From positions 5,216,513-5,280,512 of the forward strand of contig NC_084781.1 of assembly GCF_028858725.1 (NCBI RefSeq): a stretch of DNA of 64,000 nt, read 5' to 3'. The position numbers were made by a program, and so were the translations under genes. Source of the DNA: Colius striatus (Eukaryota > Chordata > Aves > Coliiformes > Coliidae). The notes under the pieces were generated by a model. That model saw only the letters and a program-made list of their open reading frames with translations, was not told the DNA's origin and searched no databases. Of the stretch, positions 11,176 to 23,500 are shown piece after piece (position 1 is the first letter of the stretch; each line of letters starts with the position of its first letter).

Positions 11176-13323
11176 CACACGCCTTGGTGACTCTGTTGCC
11201 TTAAGGGGAGCAAACACTTCGCATCATGTTCACCCCAGGGCTGCTTGGGGCAACTGTTTCTAGAGGGATCCACTTCTTTATACCCCTCAGGGAACGGGCA
11301 GGAGTCTCTCCCATCCCTCCAGCACTGCCAGGCACATTTGGAGCCCCTCTGTCCCACAACGCTTGGAGGCTGGAGCAGGCAAGGTGCTTCACATAAGAGT
11401 CCTCTCTCTGCCTCTGGGGTTGCAGAGGGCTGGGAGCTCCCACGTAACCTCCAGGCTGGGACATTGTGTCTCAGGGGACAGGGAACACAGCTCCCAGCCT
11501 GCGTAAGCAAGAAGCAGCTGTGCTGTAACACCTTGGATGGAAGCAGCTCTGTGTAAGCTGAGCCCGCCAGGGCTCCATGGCCACAGAGGAGGACAGTTGC
11601 CAGCAGTCCCGGGCAGGAGGGCTGCACAGGACACCAGCTGGAGAAGCAGCAGGGTCTCTGCTACTCTGTGCCCAGGCTGAGGGCTTTGCCTCTCAGCTTT
11701 GGGCTGAGCTTCCCATCGGGAAGGGTGCCAGAGCTGGAGGCCAGGGCAGGATTCCGGGGCAGCCCCAGCAGCCCCGTGGTGCCCCGGCTGTTCAGTCCCT
11801 GGCGGCTGCCTGGCTGTGTGCTGGCAAACCGGACATTCCTGTGCCTCAGCTTCCCCTGACACCTCAGGAGGATGATGAGGGTGCAGGAGGCCTGACTCAG
11901 CCATGCCAGCCCCAGGGCTTTGCCAGGCAGCAGGAAAGCTCAGCACTCTCATGGGCAGGGAGGGGCCAGGCAGGCCAGGAAGCGATGGGAGGAACCGAGG
12001 TTTTCTCACACCCCCTCGACTCCTCTGGCTCCTGGCAGCTCCACTCTCCACAGCCCTGGGGTCTGCTCCGATGGGACATGGGGACTCCACAGCACAGGCA
12101 CTCATAGCAGATGCGGCAGTGCTCCATGGTAAGACCTCTCTTCCCTCGGCACCAATGGAATGTGCTGTGCTTGGGGCAGGTTCCCCCACCGAGACTGCAC
12201 AGCCCTCCATTGGCTCCCCCACATCCCCAGGGCACGTGCTGCCCTGTGGAGACTTGTCCTGCTGCCAGAAGCACAGGCTGCTGCCCTGTTCCCAAGCCGG
12301 TGGCACTCCTGGGGGCAGAGGAGCCGGTGCCAGTGCCAGTGGTGGCATGGCACATCAGGAGGGCACAGGCACCACTGGCAGCAGGTGATGGCATGGGACT
12401 GTCCTGGCACTGAGGGACCTGTCCTGAGCCCAGATTGTCTCTGCTGGCTTAGGGGATGGGGAGCAGGGGCTGTTTAGAGAGGGTCCTTTTGCCAGGCTGC
12501 TCCCTATCCCAGCAAGGCAGGCAGCCAGGTGTGTGCTCCCTGGAAGGTAAGGTCTTCTGCCACTCTTGCTCTGGCACTCCAGGGCAAGTCCCTTGACTGG
12601 GGTCCCATGTTCCTCTGATCAAACTTCCCAACTGTGCATGTGAAATCCCAGCTGGCAGGACCTCTCCTGGGCCCTCCCAGCGCAGTCAAGAGTGGCCGCA
12701 GCCTAGCTGGGAAGAGCCAGGTGTTTTGTGGAGTTCTCGCCTGGGAGCAGGTTATTCACCCCTCAGCCTCCTTTCCCAAACAGGTCTGTGTGCTCCACCT
12801 TGCTCCTGCTTGTAAATAGTTTCATCTCCACTGAGGGATGGTGGTTCCCTGGGCAGTAACAACAGCAAGTGGGATGCAAGGTGGCTGGCTGGAGAGCTGG
12901 GCTGCCAGGCAGCAGGTTGCAGTGGCTGAGGGCATTTCCACAGCAAAGTTAGATGGGCTGGGGGAGCTGACACTGAAGCCACCTCACCCCCCACCTGGGG
13001 TCTGTGGAGCCGAAGGGGCTCATCCCTGGGATGTACAGCTGCCTCCCGCCACACCGGCTTCATCAGGATGGGTTTCAGTTGCCTGCCGTGGCAAATGCCC
13101 ACAGCAGAGAGGCTCAGGGTGGCTCCTGTTGCTGGGGTGGGACCTGTAGAGGAATGCTGCCAGCTCCTCATGGCTGGGAGTTCCTTGGGCTCTGAGCAGG
13201 AGCCCAGGGCCCCCAGAGTCAGGTCGGGAGTGATCTGCCGTGGCTCCTCTCGCCAGGGATCGAGTGCCGCAAGGGCACCATCTCCATCACCTCCCAGCTT
13301 GGAGCAGGGCCAGCGCCCGCCCT

Positions 13324-13360
13324 GGCTGGGCTGGGCTGGGCTAGGCTGGGCTGGGCTGGG
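13324..13360 (+). repeat. (GGGCT)n simple repeat
   Basis: About seven GGGCT pentamers with one GGCTA variant, inside USP2 intron 1. Confidence 0.9.
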
Positions 13361-14597
13361 AAAAGCCTGTGAATCAGGGTCATCTCCTGGGTGACTGGAG
13401 ACTCTCGGAGCCACATGAGCCACTGTTGGTCCGAGAAAAGGACGCCAGTAGCATCACGTCAGGACAGAGGATCTCAGCCGGGGTCGTGCCCACCCCACCT
13501 CCAGCCACAGCCCCAGGACAGGTAGGGGATCTGCCATCAGCCTGTCAGCATGGGTGCTGGGAGCAAACCTTCCTCTGGTTGAGGACAGCCTGCACTTGTG
13601 GGCATGGGAGGCTGTGGGCTGCCACAATGCCCTGTCCTGGCAGGTGCCATGGCGCAGAAGCTACCAGCTCCCTGTGGGGACTGAGTGCTGGGCTGTTGCC
13701 CACGTGTTTGAGCTGTGTGTGCCTGGCCAGCAGGGGCACAGCAGCTGCCTCACCAGGAGGGCTGGCATCGGCTTGAGTTACTGATGGAGGCTGGCCGGGC
13801 ACAGCCATGGCAGGGCAATGGGCAGGCTGCCTGGGTGGGCAGTCCTCTGCCACAGATCCATGGCTGGCCCCACAGTCCCCCATGGCCCCTGGGCTGTTGT
13901 GGCTTCACTGAGGTCTTCACCCACTGCCTGGTGCTGGGCACCATGTAGGGAGCAGGTGTGGGTAGCAAGGACTCCTGCACTGACTTCCTGACCGTGCCTC
14001 AGTTTCCCTCTCAGCCAAGTCGGGGGTGTGTTAGCAGTGAACTGGAAATGCCAGTCCGCTGCCAAGCCCTGGCACTATCTGTGAATAACCAGGGGAAGGT
14101 GCTGAGCTGGCTGGATCGGTCCACCCCACATGCCTATCTCAGCCCAAGCTGGGCCGAAGTATCACGACTGTGAGCAGGCAACTATCTCCCATTTGGAGGA
14201 GGCACTGAGACACCCCTCCAGCACCCAGAGTAGGGCAGCCACGGGATGTGTGGCAGAGATGTCAGGGCTGAGCCAGATGTGACTGCTGCGGTGGCTTCAG
14301 TGACTGTGGGTGCTGGGATGCTGAGTTCCTCTGACTGTGCCCCAGGGCTCCCAAGCTCTCTAGGAGGGCTAGCAAGGGGAAGCCATGGCCATCCTGCACC
14401 CCACAGCCCCCCCACACCCTTCCTCCCCTGGTTTCCTGCCTGCCCACCCCTCCCAGGCTCTCCAGGCAAGTTAGGAGCCAGCAAATTACTTGGGTGGGTG
14501 CCTCATTGTGCTGACCATGGCCCATGGAAGCTGATCCCTTGTCTCTTCTCTTGCAGTCGATGCCCCCGGGAGAGCCCGCTGAGCCCCAGCCTGCAGC

Positions 14598-17500
14598 ATG
14601 TCCCAGCTCTCCTCCACCCTGAAGCGCTACGTCGACTCGTCCCGCTACGCCGAGACCACCTACAGCAAGGTGCCCAGCGGCTACAGCTCCTACACCTCCT
14701 ATGGCTCCACCTTGGCCATGTCCTATGCAGACAGTGACAAAATTGGCTTCAAAGCCAGCTACCTGCCCTCCCCCCAGTATCACCACGGGGGCCTGTCCTC
14801 GGGCAGCGGCTATGACGGCAGCCCGCTGCCCCTCTACCCCGACCCCAGCATCCGCCTGAGCCCCGCGTATGGCCGCACACAGCCGCGGCTGTCCGGCGGG
14901 GGGCTGAGCGGGGGTACGTGCTACTCCTTCGCGGCCACCCCCGGCAGCCCCACAGGTTTCCTGCCCACCACCGCGCTGCTCAGCCGTCGCAAATCCATCA
15001 GCCACTCGGACCTGGCGCGGGAGTTCTCGGGGCTGCACGCCTCGGACAGTGCCTACGCGCTCAACCCCAGCACCATCAGCCCCCGAGGCCGCCAGGAGCT
15101 CGGCGCCCTTCAGGGTCTCTACCAGGCTGCTGCGCGCTCCGACTACGTCCGCGGCTACCTGGAGAGCTACGGGAGGAAAAGCCTCCCCGTGGGACCCTTC
15201 AGCCCCTCGCAGAGCACCCTGGGCTCTGCCCTGCCGCCCTCGGGCAGCCGCTGCCCCAGCCAGCCCAGCGAGAGGAGCAATGACTGCTGCGACGTGCCCG
15301 CCCGGGACCCCATGGTATGTGGTGCCTTCAGGGGGGGACACAAAGCTTTGCTTTTAAGGGATGTGTAGTCTGTGTCCACTTGCTCTGAGACAGAGAGCAC
15401 CTTATGCGCTCTGCCTGGGAATCCTGGCACGTTGCTCTGTGCCTCAGTTTCTGCCTCTGTGCCAAGCAGGGCCGCTGCTCACCCTTCAAGCTGCCCTTGC
15501 TGGCACAGCAGTCCTGGGATAGAGCTGCTGAGGCAGCCGTGTGCAGGCAGGCAGTGTCCTCTGCAGGTGCCCATGTGCTGGCAGGAGCATGTGCCCTGCA
15601 CGTGTGCGTGACGGCGGGTGATGACACAGTGACTCGGTGCACAGCTGCCAGTCAGGTTTCTCACTGGTGCCTGGTGGTGCCTGATCCCTGGCACAGTCTC
15701 TTGCTGCCATCTTGGGTCATGGTGCCCCAGCCCTGGCCCTGGCAGCCAGGGAAGCAGCAGTTTCTCCACGGCAGCACATACAGCATCACAGGTGATGGCA
15801 GGCGCTCAGTGCCCCAGTATCACCATCCCCAGAGCCCTGGGCTGGGCTGGGAGCTGGCACCAGACACAGCCCAGCCTGGGAGCAGCCTGGTAATTTTCCA
15901 CTCAGGTTCCCTTCCAAGATCTGCATTGTCTCCCACTCTTATTCCAGTCAGCCTTCATTCACCCATGGTAGGGGCCCGTCTGCCCTGGTGCAGGATCTGA
16001 CCTGCCCTTTGCTGCCCTGCCCCACCATCATCTGCCAAACCAAGCCAGCAGCACCCTGCCCTGGTGTGGGACACGCTGTACCCAACTTGCCTGCTCCCTG
16101 CCCCTCAGCTCTGGGGTTGGGGAGCAGGTTGAGGGGCAAATCAAGTCCGGGATTGGTGCTGTGCAAGGGAATTCCTGCCTCCTCCTCTCCCGGTAGGGGG
16201 AGCTGAGGGGGAACCCAGCAGCCACCACCAGCCTCACTAAAGCCCCTAGCAGCTCTGCTGGGACAGGGATCTCCAATCCAGGTGGCTTCATGCCACCCTG
16301 ATGTGCCAGCCCGCTGCTGTGGGATGGCCATGGGGCACAGGAGCTGTGCTCCTCCCAAACCACAGCCCTGTGGCTGCATGTGAGTGCAGACGGGGGCTCT
16401 CCAGACAGGTGAGCAAAGGTGAGCAGGGCTTGGCAGCTGGCACAGGGTGGGCATCCGTGCCGGGGCAGGCAAGGAGGGCTGGATTGCTGACACTGGTTTA
16501 GGTTTCCTCAGTGCTTTGATGGGCACACCTGCTATTTTCCACTCCTGCCCTTTTTTTCCCTCCGTTCCCAAAGCTGGGAAGCAAATGTACCGATCGTAAA
16601 CCAGACTTGTGCGCCTGCGGTCATGCCCGGTCCCGGAAACCAGCACATGTCGCAGTCCCGCTGCTGCCATTGGTTCTGCCCCATTACCCAAGCGCCCACT
16701 ACCGCCATGAGGCTGGCTCAGTGCCATCACCCATCCTTTCCTCCACAGGCACCTCCTGCCTCTGCAACGCACAAACCACCACGCAGAGGAGTTTGCAGCC
16801 AGGAGCTGAGGGTGCCCACATTTGTGGCTGCCCACAGCATCACTTTGTGCCTCAGTTTACTGTCCCACGGGGCAAAGGAAGGCACATGCAGCTGCAGAGA
16901 GGGGCCATGCCTAGCGAGCCGCTGGCTCCTGGGAACGGCAGGCTGGTGGGGGGCAGGAGCAGAGCTGTGCCGCCCCATTAACCACCCTGGGTGAACACAG
17001 GGTCAGAAGGCCAGAGCCACCCACAAAATTGCCGGCAGCTCTCCACAGTTCCATCCTGAGCAGCTGACACTTCTGGCCTGCAGCCAGTCCTGGCCCTGCC
17101 TGCTTTCGTGGTGCCAAACGGGCCCGTGGCAACCTCTGCCCGTGGCAGAAGGTCACCGCTGCAGAGGGGACAACTGAGGCCATGGAGCTAGCTCTGAGTG
17201 ATGCCATCCCAGCAGGGCTCCCCTTCTCTCTCCTGCTCCAGCCTCGCCACGAGAGCCTATGTGCCACTCGGGCTGGAGGGGAATTTGGTCCTTGGACCAG
17301 GGTGCCCGATGGTCACCAAGGCACGTGGTTCTGCACGAGACGTGGCTGAACGCCACCCCTCTCACCATGGAACCAGCTCTTGCCACATCCCCAGGGGGAG
17401 TGCTGCGCCAGCACCTTGTGCAGTGCTCGGGGCAGGCTACACACCGGGGTAAATCCTGCCCCCAGGCTGGCTGCGGGGCAGGGTGCTGGGTGACCTGGCT

Positions 17501-20500
17501 GTCGTCACAGCACTGATGCAGCACTCCACGTGCTATGCCGTGGCTCCAGGCCCCAGGACAGGACACCCACGCAGCATGCATGAGGCTGGTGGGGTGCACA
17601 CGCTGTGTCGCTGCCTGTGTACGCTGTACACACCACTGCCGTGTGTATATGTACACACATGCGCGCACACGCGGGCGAGGATTACGACAAGCCTCCTGTT
17701 GTGATGCAAAAAGTCCTGGCCCTGCAGATGAATAACGCTGCAAGATGCCTCCTCAGATATTTTTGCTGGTGCCAAAAATAGTCTCCCTCCCTCCCCCTGC
17801 CGTCAGCCCCTCCACTGGCTGTTCTGAGCTCGCGACGCGGACAGGGGAGGCTGCATCTGCAGCAATTAGGATTCAAAGAGCAGGCAGTGGCTCTGGCTGG
17901 GATGTACAGGAGAGGAAAGCAGGCTCTGCTTGGGGCCTGCAGCCCCCTCGGCGAGGCTAGAGGCTCTGGCTGTCCTCGGAGCATCCTGAATGTCCTCCTT
18001 GTGCTGGTTTCCCATGGAAATTTCCCTGAGCGAGCGGGTGAGGTACCTGGTGAGGCACCACAGGCACAAGCTTGGGTTGCTCACCCTGCTGCGGTCAGAG
18101 GGGTGAACCAGCAGGAGATGCAGGACTGGGACGCAGGACACCTGGGCTCCCAGCCAGCCTCCGCATCTGCCCTTGCTGCAGAAGAGCCAGAGCCCTGCCT
18201 GCTCCGTGCCTCACTTTACCCAGCACTCAGAGGGGTTGCAGCAGATGGAGGCTTTGCTCCACACAGAATTTGGAGAAGGAAGCAAGGTGCTGAAAAACCC
18301 TCTGAGCTCAAAGAGACTGGTACTGCTCTTGCTCTGTTCCCCTGAAATGTCACTGCCCGCGAGCCTGGCGCTGGCCCGGCAGGGCAGCCAGATGCCGAGG
18401 AGCCCCACAACGCTCTCCAGCAGCCCCGAGTCCCTCTCTGTGCCATGGGACTGTCCCCCTTTCACCCAGCCAGCTTCTCCCAGTCACCCGCGGCGGGAGC
18501 AGCCCCGCTCAGCGCTGAGCGCTCTCGGGCCAGCGCGGCCATCAGCCCACGAGCCCCGCTCGCCCGGAGCACGGCGCGCAGCTCCCGCGGGGCCGGGGCC
18601 GCTGTACCCCGCTGCCCGCAGCTCGCCCGGGGCACGGCACGCAGCTCCCGCGGGGCCGGGGCCGCTGTAGCCCGCTGCCCGCAGCTCGCCCGCGGGCACG
18701 GCCGCCCCTCGCGGGCCCCCCGGGCGGCGGCGGGGCCGTTCGGCGCGGGGCGGGGCGGGCCGGGGGGGCGGTGCGGCCGCCGCTCCACGCAGCTGATGTC
18801 AGCGGCGCTCAGGTGCCGTCAGCCCCGCACCGGCACCGGCACCGAGCGCGGCCGGGCTCCGGCGGGGCCGGGTGGCTGAATCCCCCCGCGCCACAGCCGG
18901 CCCGAGGCGAGGGGTGCTCGCCCGGCAGCCCCCCGGCAGCGACTGCGGGCTGTCGCCGCGCCGGTTGCCAGGGCCATCATGAGGGACTCGTACACGGTGA
19001 CACTGCCCGAGGAGCCCCCCGCGCTCCCCGACCTTCACAAGGACCTGCGTCCCCGCACCTCTATGCCAGGGTCCTTGCTGGTTTCCACTTTCGTCGGGCT
19101 CGTCCTCAACAAGACCAAGGTACGAGCCCTGGCGCTCGGGGGGGGCCGTGGGGAAGCAGCGCGGGGCGCCGCGGGGGTCCCTCGCCGGAGCTCGGGCTGC
19201 CCGAGGTGGGCGCCCCCGCCGTGGGGCCGCGGGGCCGGCGCCCGCCCGAGGAGCGGGTGAAAGCACGTGTCGGGACGCCTGAGTCCCTCTTGTGGCCCAG
19301 CCCCCTCCGTGACCTTGGCCAAGTCCCTGTGCTCCAGCCTGCCTGCTACAAGGCGAGGGCTCCTAGCCACCGTAGCCCTTTGCCGGGGTCACCGGGCCGA
19401 GCTCGGCTGTCCCCGGAGCCACAGTGCCGGGGCAGATCTCCCGGTGTGGAGACGGCAGAGGGGAGGGCAGGGTTTGGGCACTTATGTAAGTCTGGCTGCT
19501 CCAGCACTCCTGTGCCCCGCCAGGTGCTTGGCGTGTGGGCTCGGCTGGGGCAGGACAGTCTGGATCTTACCCCTTGTCCCGATCCTCGTTGCCCCTCCTG
19601 CACTGCAGCCTTGGGGACGCCCCAGCCGCGTGAGCCGGCTCCTTCCCTGCCTCTGAGCAGCGCCATGTCCTAGATAAAGCCCCGAACAGCAAGAGGGATT
19701 AGCTGGAGTTGAGTCACCCAGGGGAGGGAAAAACAGCGGGGGGAATAAGACCTCGGTGCACAGAAGCTCGTGCCATGGTATGGGGGCAGCTGCCTCCCAC
19801 TCCAGCCCTAGCCACAGCCCTCCCTTGGGGTTGCTCCAGGCAACCTAAGCAGAGAAAGCAGCCTAGATCCTGGCCCAGCCAGGCAGTGGGCAAATTCCAG
19901 GTCTGTATGGAGGCTTGCACTCGTGTTGGTGGGACGCTCTGGGCCCTCCTGGCACATAGTGGGAGCTGCCCAACCGGGGCGGTTGGACCAGCAGCATTGT
20001 GGTGGGGATAGTTGGGACACGTTGGGGTAGCTCCCAGGGGTTGCTGCTACCCTCTCTGGCATGGTGACCTTCCCTGCAGTAGGTGTGGGGATACAAGCAG
20101 CATGCCCTCAGGGAGTCAGCCCCTTTGAGGGATGTAGACTGTTGGGACACAGACCCTCTTGTCCTGCTGCCTGCTCAGCGTCATCTGCTTAGGGGCCAGA
20201 GCCAAGCCAGTTCCTCCAGCCATGGTGTGGCATTGACCTGCCACAGCCTGATGGCGCCCCTTGCCCAGCTGAGCCTGCCCCCTGGGCTTAGGGGTCCCGG
20301 CTCAGGGAGAAGCAGTGGGTTTGCCTGGCCCTTTTGCACAGCTACCCCTGGCACTGAGCACTGCAGCTGGGCACAGCTGGGGACACCCCTGTGTGCTGGT
20401 CACTGTGGGGACAGTGGCACACAGGGCACCCGCTTAGTCCGGCTCACCCGCGTGTGCCCACCCAGGGCAGCTGGGTCCCCTGCAGTGGGTGATGCCTGCA

Positions 20501-23500
20501 CCGTCGCTAAGGAGCACATGTAACTGGATCTGGGTTATTTTGGGCTGCTGTCAGGGCTGGGTGCTCAGCACCTCCCACACACACACCAGCTGCTGCTATT
20601 TCAGAGCTGACGAGCCCCCTCCTCTTCTCCTCCTCCTCCTCCTCCTCCTCCTCCTGGGGTGGGCAGCTGGGGCATCTGCCTGAGAATTCTTAAAACCTGG
20701 CCATCTTGGGGCTGATCTCTCGGCCGCTCCCCATGCCAGGCAGGTCTAGCCCCACCATTACACCTCTGTGCTGGACTCGCATGCAGGGCTGGGAGCAGAG
20801 CCCCTGGGCTCTCACTGCTCCTCCCCACCAGCACCTGGTCCCCCATACTGGCAGAGGCATGGGCAACCCCTCTGCACTCCCGGCCTCTCCAGCAAAGGGT
20901 GGTGATGCTTTCTGACCCCAGCCCTCAGCTGCCCGTGCCTGTCTGCTTGGGGGGAGCCTGCGTGGTTTGGGGGTTACCTGGGCACCTGGAAGAGCCCCGT
21001 GGCAGAGGCACAGCACTGCTAGACCAGCGAGCACTCAGGAGGGCACTGCTGGGCACCAGCCGGTCCCTCGGGCTGGCAGCCACGGAGTTGGGCTTATGCT
21101 TTCCCAGATGGACTTTATACTGCAAAGCAGTTGTGCCAAAGTCTGGGCTGTGCCTGTGCAGGGTGTCCTGGGGGACACCCAGTGAGGCCAAGGCGGGCAG
21201 TGTCGGGTCACCATGCACCTCCTGCAGCCATGGGGCAGGCACAGGGCACTGCCACTCCCCAGCTGCCCGAGGCACGAGGCTGGCAATGAGAGGCAGCAAA
21301 GGCTATCCTGGCCCACAGCCCAGGGCATGGAGCACCAGTGGCACCAGGCAGAGAGAACTTTGAGCCTTGCACATTGTCCCGAGCTGGGGAGCTGCTCAGC
21401 AGCAGCATGGCAAGCAGGATGGGGCCTGTCAGCCCAGATCTCACCCTCTGTTCCCATCTGGCCTCAGGATGCACTGCCTCAGCCCTGTTCCCTCTCTCTG
21501 CAGAGCTCCAAGGCGGTGCAGGGGCTGACTGGCCTGCGGAACCTCGGCAACACGGTGAGTGCTTCCCCAGACACCTGGCATGACCCCTGCTCACACCATG
21601 CTCTTCAGCAGGTGTGTCTGTGAAGCAGTGGGCAGCCCTTGTCCCTTCAGCTTGCCCCCAGCACTCAGGCTCTCACAGTCAGCTCCTTGCACCCTGTTCC
21701 CCACAGCACTGACTGAGGAAGAGGTTCCACTGCTGCGCCCTTCTTCATCCCTTTCCTGTACCCACCCACCCCAGGTGTCCCCCTGCCTCTCTCTCCCTCC
21801 CGTTGCCATGGTTTTCTCCTCTGCCTCCCCCAGTGCTTCATGAACTCCATCCTGCAGTGCCTGAGCAACACCAAGGAGCTACGGGATTACTGCCTGCAGA
21901 ACCAGTACCTGCGGGACCTCAACAACAACAGCCGCATGCGCACCGCGCTCATGTCAGGTAACGCACAGGCCTGTGCCCCTGGGCCCCCCCATCTCCTGGC
22001 GGCCCCCCATGCAGAGGTTGGTGCTTCTACCCAGCCTTGCTAGCACAGGCACTGTGCCCAGCCAGGGGGAGGAATGAGTCGCCTCTCCAGAGAGCATGGG
22101 GCAGGCCAGAAGAGAGGGAGTCCAAGCTCTCTCCAGGAGGGCACAGCAATTCTGTGCCACCAGAGCCAGCCAGCACCAGCCACACTGCTGCCCTGCCTCT
22201 CTGCCCACAGAATTTGCAAAGCTGATTCAGCTGCTCTGGACCTCGTCCCCCAATGACAGCGTGAGCCCCTCCGAGTTCAAGACGCAGATCCAGAGATACG
22301 CTCCCCGCTTCGTCGGCTACAAGTAAGGGGTGCCAGTGGTGGTGGGGGGTGGGAATGAGCCAAGCCCCTGCTGCAGCTCACTGGCTCTGCCCCGTCTCTT
22401 GCAGCCAGCAGGATGCACAGGAGTTCCTGCGGTTCCTCTTGGACGGGCTGCACAGCGAGGTGAACCGAGTGCTGGTGCGACCACGGACCAGCACCGACCC
22501 CCTGGACCACCTCCCGTAAGCACTGCGGGGGCAGAGCAGCGGCTGTGCACACAGACAGCCTCTGCTGCCCGGGGACCACACACTTCCCTCCTGGGCTGGG
22601 TTGCAAGGGGCTGGAGTCCCTCAGCCCACACCCAGCATCTCTCTGCCTCCCCATCTCTTGCAGTGATGAGGAGAAGAGCCGCCAGATGTGGAGGAGGTAC
22701 CAGGAGAGGGAAGACAGCCGCATTGGTGGTGAGTGGGGCTGGGGGAGAGGAGGGCAGCACTGGGCTGGGAGCAGGGCTGGGAACCAAGGGTCTCACCCTG
22801 CTTTGTCCCATCCCCACCAGACCTCTTCGTGGGGCAGCTGAAGAGTTCCCTGACCTGCAGCGAGTGTGGCTATTGCTCCACAGCCTTTGACCCCTTCTGG
22901 GACCTGTCTCTGCCCATCCCCAAGGTAAGGGGCCACTGCAGCCCCTAGTGCCCTGCCCCACACACACTGTCCCTGACTCACGCTGTGCCCCCACAGAAAA
23001 GCTACGGGGAGGTGACTCTCATGGACTGCTTACGGCTCTTCACCAAAGAGGACGTGCTGGATGGGGACGAGAAACCGGTATGGGGTGTGGGGCAGGGGAG
23101 CTCGCCTTGAGGCAGGCTGGGCCATTTTCCCTCTGTGCCTGCCTTGCCAGGACTGTGAGTTCAGTGCCTGGTGGTGCTGGCCTCTGCACTCAGCCTCCTG
23201 CTTGTGCCGTCTTCCACAGACGTGTTGCCGCTGCAAAGCCAGGACGAGGTGCACGAAGAAATTCAGCATCCAGAAGTTTCCCAAGATCCTGGTGCTTCGT
23301 ATCCTTCGCAGGGATGGGGCTGGGGGCTGCTGGGGTGGAAATGGGGGGGGCAGGCAGTTCCTCACAGGCTGCCTTTTATCCCTCGGCTCCTTGACATGAC
23401 CCTGTAGACCTGAAGCGCTTCTCAGAGGCCAGGGTACGAACGAGCAAGCTCACCACTTTCGTCAACTTCCAGCTGAAGGACCTGGACCTCCGGGAGTTTG

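Larger units (their letters stand above)
10411..14556 (+). other. USP2: USP2 intron 1 (long isoform)
   Basis: Non-coding, with GT at 10411 and AG at 14555-14556. It contains a 29-bp minisatellite at 11039-11175 and a short (GGGCT)n run at 13324-13360. Open frames inside it lack any recognisable protein. Confidence 0.65.
18480..19265 (+). promoter_or_regulatory. USP2: CpG island, proximal USP2 promoter (short isoform)
   Basis: A very CpG-rich block around the alternative first coding exon of USP2. It contains GC boxes, a CRE-like half site (tgatgtca near 18793), and a 63-bp tandem duplication at 18559-18705. A perfect E-box CACGTG lies at 19265-19270, about 145 bp past the exon 1 donor. In mammals the short Usp2 transcript is strongly circadian and driven by CLOCK-BMAL1, so an E-box here is of interest, but function is inferred only. 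Confidence 0.75.

Noticed and set aside
14262-15341. A 359-codon minus-strand open frame
   Set aside because: It is antisense to the long first coding exon of USP2, which matches human USP2 at both ends on the plus strand.
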